From Spizellomyces punctatus DAOM BR117 (taxonomy: Eukaryota > Chytridiomycota > Chytridiomycetes > Spizellomycetales > Spizellomycetaceae), in contig NW_015971540.1 of the NCBI RefSeq assembly GCF_000182565.1, forward strand, positions 1,364,476-1,428,475: a stretch of DNA of 64,000 bases. The letters run 5' to 3'. This document shows, in pieces, positions 11,636 to 21,142 of the stretch. Numbering within the stretch: the stretch's first letter is position 1; each line of letters opens with the position of its first letter. The notes under the pieces are model-generated. The model did not search any database, was not told the DNA's origin, and worked only from the letters and a program-made list of their open reading frames with translations. Both the position numbers and the translations under genes were made by a program.

Positions 11636-11641
11636 TATAAA
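11636..11641 (+). promoter_or_regulatory. TATA box (TATAAA)
   Basis: TATAAA within GGATATAAAATGGGC lies 49 bp upstream of the ATG at 11685, in a position that would suit a start site a few bases before the coding region. Confidence 0.5.
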
Positions 11642-11684
11642 ATGGGCTTTCGTTTGAGCCATTTCCTTTCAAAAACCTAAAGAC

Positions 11685-12065
11685 ATGCTTTCAGGAGCCA
11701 GACCATTGAGATCCTTGCTACGCACACCAACACATCCATTCCGAGCAGTTCGCACCATGTCATCCGCCAACGCATCTGGAGGCAAACAAGCCAGCGGAAA
11801 GCCTCAAGGTGTCTCACACAATGTAGGAGGCAACACGGACATCAATGCCGAATCGGGTGGAACGAAATCTGTCAAGGGTTCTGACCCGGCAGCTAAACAA
11901 GCGCATACCACCACGACTTCTGAAAAGCATTGGGGGACGACGCAAAAGTATCAGACAGAGGAAGAAGCGTACTCTGATCAGTATGGCAGAGCTGGAGGCA
12001 AGGGAGGGCAGAATGACAAGAACAACAAGGAAGAGCCAGACCCGACAAAACTTGTTGATGCTTGA
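11685..12065 (+). CDS. Small hydrophilic protein with mitochondrial-type N-terminus
   Basis: This is a single-exon frame of 126 residues. The N-terminus MLSGARPLRSLLRTPTHPF has Arg, Leu and Ser, no acidic residues and a second Met (MSSANAS) at residue 25, as expected of a cleavable mitochondrial presequence. The rest is Gly/Lys/Asn/Gln-rich, hydrophilic and probably disordered (GGKQASGKPQGVSHNVGGN, ending EPDPTKLVDA). Coding status is supported by the well-formed upstream TATA and CRE elements and by A/T-rich sequence starting straight after the stop. I do not recognise the family; the composition recalls stress-induced, LEA-like fungal proteins, but that is only a resemblance. Confidence 0.55.
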   Translation: MLSGARPLRSLLRTPTHPFRAVRTMSSANASGGKQASGKPQGVSHNVGGNTDINAESGGTKSVKGSDPAAKQAHTTTTSEKHWGTTQKYQTEEEAYSDQYGRAGGKGGQNDKNNKEEPDPTKLVDA

Positions 12066-12826
12066 AAATTCTTTGTAAAATGGGTGTATAATATACCAAG
12101 ATGGATTTCTTTTCCAACAAGCGGGCTTTGATTCAAACGCATGCGTTTTTCCATTTACGGCTTGGAACGATCGAATGGTCTGTTACAATCTGGCCATTCC
12201 AATTCCCCTCGTGGGGGCAAAGAGTAGAATGAGCTCTTCCCTTGCTTGTTAAATGGCCCGTTTGTTGTTGGTTAACAAAACGAACAGTTGCCATGGGTCT
12301 AAAGACGCATTCTCGCAGTTTGCACGTGCTATTGAAGAAGCCCTTGAAGCCCAACACAATCAACACGTTGAGGCTTGTCTTTTAATCCCTCCGATCGCCC
12401 ACACACGTGCATTCGTTATACTCATAAAGTTTCAAGATGCGCAAAAAAAAATTCATCCGTCAAAATCCTTAATTGTAAAAAACTCTGTAACCTTATTGTG
12501 GAGGGGTTCTAACAGGCACGTGCAAATATTTTAGCCAATCACGTACTTGAGAATGCAAACGTGCATTGTATGTGATTACATAAAATGTCTATAAAAGGCA
12601 AAATTGCACGAGTGTCGCCCAAGTTAATCCTCAACCGCTTCTCGCACCCTCGTAAATCGGCGGGGTTAGCGCCTTGGAAAAAAAAAAATGGAAAAGAGAA
12701 ACGGGAAGGAACGGGCGGGGCGAGGGGAACATAAAAAGGAAGGGTGAGCGTTGGGTTCCCCCTCCACAGCGAGCTGCTATCTTCAAACATTCCAAAAGGC
12801 CAAACGTTTAGAGCAATCGTGCAGAA
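12066..12826. other. Intergenic, promoter of the phosphate permease gene
   Basis: No gene was found. The stretch contains a cluster of E-boxes (annotated separately), a CCAAT box at about 12535-12539 and a pyrimidine- and purine-rich segment just before the permease start at 12827. Confidence 0.5.
12323..12563. promoter_or_regulatory. Cluster of PHO4/NUC-1-type E-boxes upstream of PHO89 homologue
   Basis: Three CACGTG sites lie at 12323-12328, 12404-12409 and 12517-12522. CACGTT-type sites lie at 12364-12369 (+) and 12558-12563 (- strand), and a CACGTA variant at 12540-12545. They span 265-505 bp upstream of the permease ATG. In yeast and Neurospora, the bHLH factors PHO4 and NUC-1 bind CACGTG (and CACGTT) in phosphate-starvation promoters. 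The association with a phosphate transporter gene makes function likely; it is inferred, not shown. Confidence 0.6.
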
Positions 12827-14511
12827 ATGGACGTTCATCAGTTTACCTACCTTTTTGTCCTTGGTCTGATTTTGGCCTTTTTGGATGCCTTTGGCATTGG
12901 TAGGTGTTCTCTGCATCTTTTGTTCTAGCTTTACAAGACGCTTATTTGTTTTTCTCTTTGTTAGGTGCTAACGATGTTGCCAACTCGTTTGCTACCTCTG
13001 TCGGTTCCCGGTCCATTAGTTTGAAGCAGGCATGCATCATCGCCATCTTCACCGAGTTTGGAGGTGCTGTTCTCATGGGTGCCTCCACCACCGACACCAT
13101 CAAGAACGGTATCATTGACCTAAAGAACTTTAAGGGCAACCCAGAATTGCTCATGCTCGGTTTCGTTTGCGCTTTGGCCGGATCTGCTACCTGGGTCTTG
13201 CTTGCGTCCCGAATGGGATGGCCCGTGTCAACAACTCACTCTATTGTCGGTGCCATTTGCGGTGTCGGTATCGCTGGTTTTGGTGGAGACGCTGTTCTTT
13301 GGGGTTGGGACGGTATGGGCAAGATTATCGCCTCGTGGTTCATTTCCCCTGTCGTGGCCGGGGTTGTGGCTTCCATCATCTTCCTGATCACAAAGTATGG
13401 TGTCATGCGAAGCCCCAACTCGCTGAACCGCGGTCTGAACGCCATCCCCATCTACTTTGGTATCACCATTACAATTTCCGCGCTCTACGTCGTCCTCAAG
13501 GGTGGAAAGGCTGTCAAGATCAACTCTGACAATGTTGGCGTGGTCCTTGGTGCTACCTTTGGTGCTGGTGCCGTTGTCGCCTTGTTTTGCTTCTTCTTTA
13601 TCCGCGTCTGGCTTAAACGCAAGCTTGTCAACGAGGAGAAGCTCGCTTGGTACCAAGTCTTTTACATTCCTTTTGTTGGCCCTCAGCCTCGCGACGAGCA
13701 CATTGCCGACCGCCTCACCAGGACCTTTGGTGACCACTCTGTCCCTGCCAAGAGCGACGTGGAAAATGGTCAAGTTGGCGTTGCAAAGGGAGAGGAGGTT
13801 GCGATTGTCGAACACGACCCTACTGTCACCGCTCACCCGTCTCTTGTAAACCTCGACAAGGAGACCTCCGCCACCGGAAAGGCCTGGAACAAAATCAAGG
13901 GTGCTCTTACCAAGGGTGTTAACATGGACGTTGCCTCTGTGCAATCCAGCCACGTCAAGGAGGTGCACTCCCACGCTGTAAAGTACGACTCAAAGACAGA
14001 GTACCTCTACTCCTTCCTTCAAGTCATTACCGCATCCTTTGCCTCCTTCGCCCACGGTTCCAACGATGTTGCCAACGCTGTCGGTCCTCTTGCTGCCATT
14101 TACCACATCTGGAGCACCGCTCAGCTTCCCGGAAAGAAGTCTGACGTGCCCATTTGGATTCTCGCCTATGGTGGTGTCGCCATTGATATTGGTTTGACCT
14201 TGTACGGTTACAATGTCATGAAGAACTTGGGTAACAACATCACCTACCACTCTCCCTCCCGCGGTTTCTCCATGGAACTTGGTGCCGCCTTGACCGTCAT
14301 CACTGCCAGTTTCATTGGTCTCCCCGTCTCCACAACTCACTGCATTACTGGAGCCACCGCCATGGTTGGTCTCTGCTCTGGATCATGGCGGGCATTGAAC
14401 TGGAAGGTCCTTGCCTGGTGCCTTTTCTCTTGGATCTTGACCGTTCCCGTAGCCGGGCTCATTGGTGGATTGTTGTTCGCCATCATTGCCAACGCACCCA
14501 AATTTTTGTAA
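12827..14511 (+). CDS. PHO89: Na+:phosphate symporter, PHO89/PiT family
   Basis: Exons 12827-12899 and 12965-14511 give 539 residues. The PiT signature is present in both inverted halves: GANDVANSFATSVGS near residue 25 (split by the intron) and AHGSNDVANAVGPLAA near residue 380. The GWPVSTTHSIVGAICG and GLPVSTTHCITGATAM repeats are also present. There are about 12 membrane segments with a hydrophilic central loop of roughly 130 residues (QPRDEHIADRLTRTFGDHSV onward), as in fungal PHO89 and animal SLC20 proteins. It imports inorganic phosphate with Na+ at the plasma membrane. Codon use is strongly biased to C-ending codons compared with its neighbours, which suggests high expression. The upstream CACGTG cluster suggests induction by phosphate starvation. 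Confidence 0.93.
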
Positions 14512-15452
14512 GATAGAAGAAATTCGAATTTTGGGGGACAGATGGAAAGGGCGCAGGACACCTTTAGCAAGTCTTGGCATTGAGCATTTTTTCACTTAGA
14601 CCTTTTTTCTTTTTGTAACATATGATGATCTAATAGTCAATACAAGATTTGATTCTATGCTGTTCTCTCATCATTTTGCTACGAATCATTGAGTTGAATG
14701 GAAAAGTGCCGTATGTAAATGGCGTAAGGTTCCGCCGTCGCACCTACTCTGGTTGCAGTTTGTGAGGCAATGTGCAGCGAGGGTTTTCCATGTACATTCC
14801 ATACACGTTCAGAATGTTCACGACGGTCAAAACAGAGCGTTGCCGTGATGCAAGTCGTCGTATCCAGGTGGTAGCAGCGGCTGGCATGTGCATTTTGCAT
14901 CTCGGGCTTTTCGATGTCTGATTACATAAGCAGCTCGCACAAGAATCTCCGACAAGAGTTGGCCAGCACGGCCATGCAAGCGGAGCATGCATTGTGCACA
15001 AGGCAACCTTTGAAATGCATACACACATGGGCCAGGCAAATCTCCATCGGAGCAGCCGAAAGCTGTTCTATGACGCGGCCCGATCCTTGAATATGGAATT
15101 TAGAATGTTTATTGTGAAGCGATGTAGAGTTGGCCCACGTCGAGCAGAAATGATCCCAGTCCGATAATAACAAGTAGGGTGACTGCCGAGCCACGGGATT
15201 TTTGTGTTTTTTTAAAACACTGTTGTGTAGTGACTTGTAGGTTCTACTTTGCAGTCTACGAATATGGAGGATCCAAAAAAAGTATGCTTTACTCATTGAT
15301 CTACTTGGTCCTTTACCTTTGCACTAACTGTTTCCATCTAGCAACCACGTTCCTCATCCGTTCTCTTCCCACCATCCATCCCACCACCCCCGTCGCATGC
15401 CCCACCCCTCCCCCCATACCCCAGATCCTCTGCCAACATCTCGAGCCCAGAA
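14512..15452. other. Intergenic, no gene seen
   Basis: The 3' flank of the permease is T-rich. I could assemble no coding exon between it and the ABC ATPase start. A C-rich tract (15360-15430) lies directly before that start codon. Confidence 0.5.
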
Positions 15453-17068
15453 ATGCACATTACACCCTCTCAGAATGACGTCTCAGAAGGTCAAGACGCA
15501 TCTACCCCTTCTCCAATTCATCGTGCACTGTCTGTGACGTCCAATGCGACTTTACGCCGTCTGGATCCCGATGACCCTATTGTGGTTTTGAGGAATATAC
15601 ACAAGACGTACTTGTTGGGGTTGGAAGGAGTCGCAGCGTTAAGGTTTTGGTTCATGTTGCTGTTTTTCCTGTACCGTATGCAGCAATTGCTGATCTTTTG
15701 TCACCAGAGGTGTGTCATTGAAAATCCAACGAGGGGAATGGGTGGCGGTCTATGGCACATCAGGGGGAGGCAAGACTTCCTTGTTGAATATTGTTGGGAC
15801 GATTGATAAGCCGACAAAAGGGGATTTGACTATATGTAATACAGGTGAGAAATGTCGGTAGTTCTGGGACCATTCATAGAGATGTTGGCTAAAAAGTTTG
15901 TGTTGGTCCTAGTTATCACCCCAAATACTAAAGATGAGGTTTTGGCGGAACTCCGACTCAACAAGCTGTTAGTGTTTCTGCAACGAGCGCGATGTGATGG
16001 AGCGAAAATACTAAAAGATTTTCCTTTGTTTGCTATTTAGAGGCTTTGTCTTTCAAACCTTTAATCTCATCTCCTCTATGACGGCTTTGGAAAATGTGGA
16101 GTTGCCCATGGTTCTCAAGGGCACTTTGACGGCTTCGGAGCGAAGGGCCAGAGCTGTGGGTGTGTACCTAAAAAAACATGGTGTTCTCCACTCGCAAAAT
16201 ACTAAAACCAATCTATTTGCCAACAGCTAGTCTTGAAAAAGTTGGCCTTTCCCACCGACTCCACCACTTTCCGGCCAAACTTTCGGGGGGTGAACAACAG
16301 CGGGTTACCATCGCCCGAGCAATAGCCAATCTCCCTGAAGTCCTCTTACTCGATGAACCAACGTGAGTGTGCGTCCCGATTTGTGCCTTACTCCTACCAT
16401 AGTACTTAAATCCTTCCAGAGGCGACCTAGATACATCCAACACCCATCGCATTATCGACCTCCTCCATCGTCTGAACAGCGAAGAAGACGTGACACTCAT
16501 TATGGTCACTCATGATGTATACCTCAAGAACTTTGCGCATAGAGTCATTTATATGCGCGACGGAAAGATTCAGCGCGTAGAAATGGTTCGGACTGCCAGA
16601 AGGGCAGAGGCGTTGGACGATTTGAGGCGTCGAATGGAAGAGGTATGTATCATTTGTGTTGGGTTGAATGTGTGCAAAAGTACTGACAAACCGATAGGAT
16701 AAACGACCTACGATGTCGAGTGACCCATCAAGCAGTCATTCACCAACGGGGGGACACATTGGTCAGTTACCTGGGGAAGCAGTACATCGTCCAGGACGTT
16801 TTGTGTCTTGCGCAACCGAGATTCGAGAACCGGGAGATTATGCCACGTACTCACCTGCATGTGGTATGAGGAACCTTATAGGCCATTCCTTTATGTTTTA
16901 TCGAGATACTGAATTCTGAATATGGTAGGTATACCCTCTGTTGTCCCTGATGCACAACACCCGCAACCCGCACAGCGGCCCTCAGAAAAGAAGCTGGAGC
17001 AACCGGCAGACAGATTTGGTGGGAGGCAAGTGTTGAGGAGTGTAGAGGATATCGATCATATTGTATAG
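15453..17068 (+). CDS. Soluble ABC-transporter ATPase, LolD/MacB (FtsE-like) type
   Basis: Eight exons (15453-15643, 15708-15844, 15913-15967, 16041-16159, 16227-16362, 16420-16642, 16698-16863, 16929-17068) keep frame and give 388 residues. After a 40-residue Ser-rich leader the protein shows [14 protein letters not shown], Walker [10 protein letters not shown], the Q-loop [20 protein letters not shown], signature [15 protein letters not shown], Walker [13 protein letters not shown] and switch His in IMVTHD. The FQxFNLxxxxTxxENVxxP and DEPTGxLD wording is that of bacterial LolD/MacB/FtsE ATPases. No transmembrane domain is encoded; a separate permease is expected elsewhere. The C-terminal 120 residues are a hydrophilic extension not found in bacterial members. 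Dense introns show it is long resident in this genome. Related stand-alone ATPases are known in amoebae (ABCH group). Confidence 0.85.
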
Positions 17069-17776
17069 AATGCAAGGTTTTTATGCTTGTAATTCGGTTT
17101 TTTGTACAGTTTTTTTGTGAATGTTATGCATATAATGGCTAGTATACTAGACATGCGAGCAAATCAGTAGACTTGTGCTGCTTTTTCGACTTGGCAGAAC
17201 CGGGGAAAAGGAGGTTATAGTGCCAATGATGTGAGATGTTACAATATACTGCATTCCTACAATGTCTAGCACGAAAAAAGAGCCTTTACCATTACTGTTT
17301 GTTGCCAACTTTTGCAAGTGTTCCAACTCGCAAGCAAACGTCGGCATCTGTTCGCTGATGCAAAGGTGCTGCTGGAGAATATGTCCCCAATCCTCAGGTT
17401 CCTCCTTTCGAGCATACTACTGTGCAATTGTCTAATTACTTTTCAAAAATGTTTATGCCTGGCAGTCTGAATCCACCGCAGCTGCCTGCCTTGAGAGCTA
17501 TGCTTTCTTCAATAATATATATTCAATGAGAAAATTCGACCAGAAGCGACACCCATGGGCATACGACTTTATCATATGTGTGTGCATCCGGAAAATCAAT
17601 CTATCGATATTTAACTCTCTGCTGTACGATTGTTTACCGAATGCACAAAGCTCGCCGGCAACCCAATGCAAACTACGATCCCAGCAAGAGCGCTATCTAG
17701 GCTCACATCCTAAACCCTGATCATGATTCTTTTCCAACTCTACATTGTGGGCAACCCTCTTGCGAATATCTCTCTT
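17069..17776. other. Intergenic between convergent genes, no gene seen
   Basis: The sequence is A/T-rich after the ABC gene stop. Short open frames on both strands have no supporting features. Confidence 0.5.
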
Positions 17777-18596
17777 TTATCGTGCCGCGTTCATCTGCAG
17801 ACTTTGAACATGCGGGGAATCCACACTCGTATTTCTTCTGCACATGATCTCTTCAACAGTAATACCCAACTCGGTGATAGACCATATCTCCACCGAACAA
17901 TTCAAAGCCCTCAAGTAGGCATCCATGGCCGTATATGTCGTCAGAACACTGAGTAATTTGAAAACGCATTCGGCTATTTTTGTTCCAAAGCTCATCAATA
18001 TTATAAACGATTGGGTATGGCTTGCCTCCAGATGTGTTTCCTTTAAAAGAGCGCGCTGCGAATTCCGGATCTTCCAAAGGAGCCATATATCGACAGTGGA
18101 AACCATCACAAGATAAAAAAAGAGTCCAACAGTCGCAGAGGTTTTGCCGACTCCATTATGGTAGTAATTTGTAGCAAAGCTCCAAAAGTTATTGATGTCG
18201 GTCACCGCAATAGATGCGTAAATCATGATATGGTCGACAAAAAAGAAGGCAGCAATGGCCCCTGAAAACACCTTGACACAATTCGTTTGCCACGGACGTC
18301 GGTTGGGCATCAGGGAAAGCAACCGTAACGCCATAAAGTAGGTAAAAAAATACTGCATAATATCACTAAAGTTGCTTGCGAGAAAGGCGATCACCGTGGT
18401 GTGTCGTCCGAGTGTACCGTTGAGGGCATCGGTGGCGATACTGCACATGAAAATGTCTAATGCGAGGGCTAGGAAAATCGGTACCAGCTGAATGAGAACT
18501 TTTTTGTTTTTCTTATATCGTCGTGACCAGTTTACTAGTGCGGATATTGTAAACGCAGCACCCATCCCGGATATAAAGATTCCATCTTGTCGTTGG
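17777..18596 (-). CDS. Multi-pass membrane protein, 5' end lost in assembly gap
   Basis: The frame is open from the edge of the N run (18596) to a stop at 17777. A Met at 18565 lies inside the first visible helix (IFISGMGAAFTISALVNW), so the true start is probably within or beyond the gap. About six hydrophobic segments follow, including VPIFLALALDIFMCSIA, TVIAFLASNFSDIMQYFF, VFSGAIAAFFFVDHIMIYA, ATVGLFFYLVMVSTVDIWLL and FIILMSFGTKIAECVFKLL, separated by short basic or polar loops. With a lost N-terminal helix this would make a seven-helix layout. The cytosolic-looking RYKKNKK after helix 1 fits the positive-inside rule. I recognise no family; lineage-specific membrane proteins of this style are common in chytrids. 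A receptor role would be a guess. Confidence 0.6.
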
Positions 18597-18715
18597 NNNN
18601 NNNNNNNNNNNNNNNNNNNNNNNNNNNNNNNNNNNNNNNNNNNNNNNNNNNNNNNNNNNNNNNNNNNNNNNNNNNNNNNNNNNNNNNNNNNNNNNNNNNN
18701 NNNNNNNNNNNNNNN
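18597..18715. other. Assembly gap, 119 N
   Basis: This is a run of undetermined bases at the 5' end of the multi-pass membrane protein gene. The true gap length may differ. Confidence 1.
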
Positions 18716-20222
18716 ATGATTATGTTGAGGTTGCTGTTTTTAACCAGCGGAGGAGGTTTTAACACTTGACTTTTATTCAGCTTCAACTTGGGACATTTCC
18801 CACAGTATTCTATGAACTCTTGTAGGGGTAACCTCCATTTGTTCTGTTTCGGAGGGGGGGTTGCTGACCGTCCACCGAACAACTCTTTTGTGTATTTCAC
18901 GCGCTCACTAGGACAAGTCTACACATTTATTGTGTCCATTTCCACCAAAACAACCTAGGGGGGCAAACTAGTTTTGCGACTTTCAAACTACAAGCAGTTT
19001 TGGCAACGGAAAATCGTTTGCGCTCTTGAAAGGACCGGGGCAGCGCATCTGGAAGGGAAACGCGAACACAGATGTTTCTGTGCGTTGTAATCTGGCGCTG
19101 ATGCGAGCAGAGTAGTTGCCCCCCCATCTATAGGTGTTGAGCCCAAGATACACACAGCAAAGTAAGCATATTCTTGTTTCTCGTCAACAAAGAACTGTTT
19201 GATCGGCGTACTTTTCAGGCAAGTTTATTGTACTCTGCCGATCCCACTTGCGACTCAGCGGTATCACTATCGATATGCAGTCAATATTCCATGTAATATT
19301 TCATAACATCCTTCCATCATGTTGGTACATGTCATTTTGGCGAGATAGATAATCGCAGGATCTGCGATTGTGTACCATTATGTTTCGTAATTCCAAAGTT
19401 TGGAGCTCGGTAACTGTTCAGCTGCAACCGATGCGTAGAAAGTATGTCCCTCCTGACAATAGAGTTTCGTCACTCATGGCGCCAAAAGGCGAATAAAAAC
19501 AATATTAATATGTTAACTGTTATGAATTTTGATATTATATGGATCCTGAAGGAGTGTTCCAATGATTTGCTCCATCGACAAGATACCCAAGTCTGTTTCC
19601 ATAGATGAAGGGCAAGTGGTCCCGATGTGTTCGCCCGCGTTCTGCTCTTGTGCAGCTGCAGTCTGAGTATAGGATCATCCGTATGTGGGCACCGTCATAG
19701 TCACCTCTCATAGAGCCAAGCGCCCGCCACAAACCGGACTGGACAGGTTGGATTTTGCAATGATCCTGGGCATGTTGAAGGCACATCTGATTATTTATGA
19801 AGCATCTTTCCGCACCTATTTAGTACCAAATTCCGCGGGTTCTGCCCTGACTGGCATTGGGGTAAACGGATATGTGATGGGCCCTTGCGGGGAGCTGCAT
19901 GTTCTGTGCTAGTTATTATCCTGTAAATTTAAAAGAGTTTGCCGGATTTCGGTACAGGATGAAATGGCTGGTTATCAAGTGGACAGTCCTCTGGCGCATT
20001 CAGGTAGTTCGACAGTCGGTATCGCTACCCAAACAAAGTCGACGGCCAACATGCGGGAAGGGAAATTAATATAAACTAAAGTGTGCATCGACCGGTACAT
20101 CATGCTACGAACGACGATCGCTATGGTTTCCGCAGCTCAAGTTGCATATATGTAGTGTATGTCAGCTCACAAGGTGTGCGAGTTACTATTATGGTTGGAA
20201 CTATGTTGCCGACATTCTATGT
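18716..20222. other. Intergenic, no gene seen
   Basis: The sequence beyond the gap may contain 5' exons of the minus-strand membrane protein gene (18720-18900 is open on that strand but hydrophilic and lacks an ATG). From 18.9 to 20.2 kb I see no supported coding exon on either strand. Confidence 0.4.
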
Positions 20223-20988
20223 CTAATTCGCTGCACTACGAACGACGAGTTCACGTACCTCCGCCGTCTGAAGAAGAGCTAACGATCTGTGTTGCCATGC
20301 TTCGAGACCTTCGAATGCGGTTTGCAGGATCTGGTAAGATTAGAGCAGATAATGTAAGTATTGGAGGAAAACAGGCCACTTCCACCATCGACAGAGGAGA
20401 CTGTTTCTGGCCAATACATAATACCTGCAATGTATCACCGTGCCCAACCAAGATCACAACTTCAGTTTCTCCATGCTCTTCCAGCTGTTTGATAACCGTC
20501 ATTCCACGATCTCTAACATGTGCCGTATCCTCTACTCCAGGGCCGAGTTGCGCCTTGGGTCCTTTTGCATCCTCTTCCCAAACCACACGATAACAAGTAT
20601 CCGCTTGCCCTTCGAATTCTCCAAACCGTCGTTCACGAAGCAAAGGCGTTGGGTGAATAGTTGCATCAGGGAATTTGGAAGCAATAACAGCTGCTGTTTG
20701 AAGGGTGCGAAGAAAATCTGATGTGTGGATTTGGACTTTGCTGGCAGATGGTAGGATTCTGCGGAGGTGATCTGCCGCTAGAACGGCTTGCTTCTGTCCC
20801 TCCTCCGTCAGCCCATACCGTATACACCCGACCTCAGGATCAGATACTATGATTTTCTCCACATTGGCTTCCGACTGGCCATGTCGAACAGCAAAATACC
20901 GTCGGCGGAGGGGTTTAAAATGGGTCATGGTCACTGCAGGGCGACAAACGACCTTTCGCGTTGGTGAGTTGACTACAACCCAACGCAT
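20223..20988 (-). CDS. Histidine phosphatase superfamily (phosphoglycerate mutase-like) protein
   Basis: Exons 20425-20988 and 20223-20330 (94-nt intron) encode about 223 residues. The N-terminal catalytic motif RHGQSEAN gives the phosphorylated His and Arg. Further marks are YGLTEEGQKQA, the second Arg in SDFLRTLQTA, the acidic LLRERRFGEFEG and the second catalytic His in ILVGHGDTLQ. The intron follows TLQ, and exon 2 continues ILQTAFEGLEAWQHRSLALL and ends VRELVVRSAAN. The ATG at 20988 is used; the frame upstream begins only with GTG. The length and the RERxFGxFEG motif fit the small broad-specificity phosphatase branch and not glycolytic mutase. The substrate is unknown. Confidence 0.85.
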
Positions 20989-21142
20989 CACGTGATCATA
21001 TGCGTGAACTGGTCAATGTGTACGTTTTGTAGTTTTGGTTGACGATCTGCGGCAAACGACAGATGCCGGAAAGAGGACGCTCAAAACGTTGTTAACGACA
21101 AGGGGAATCTCATAGTTTTGCTCTCTAGGACTGTTCGTCAAC

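Noticed and set aside
13228-13974. 248-codon minus-strand frame opposite the phosphate permease
   Set aside because: It is a shadow produced by strong codon bias in PHO89; the plus frame has all PiT motifs.
18535-18900. Minus-strand frame spanning the N gap
   Set aside because: The sequence is continuous only because N codons are unreadable; it lacks an ATG and is in a different frame from the membrane protein.
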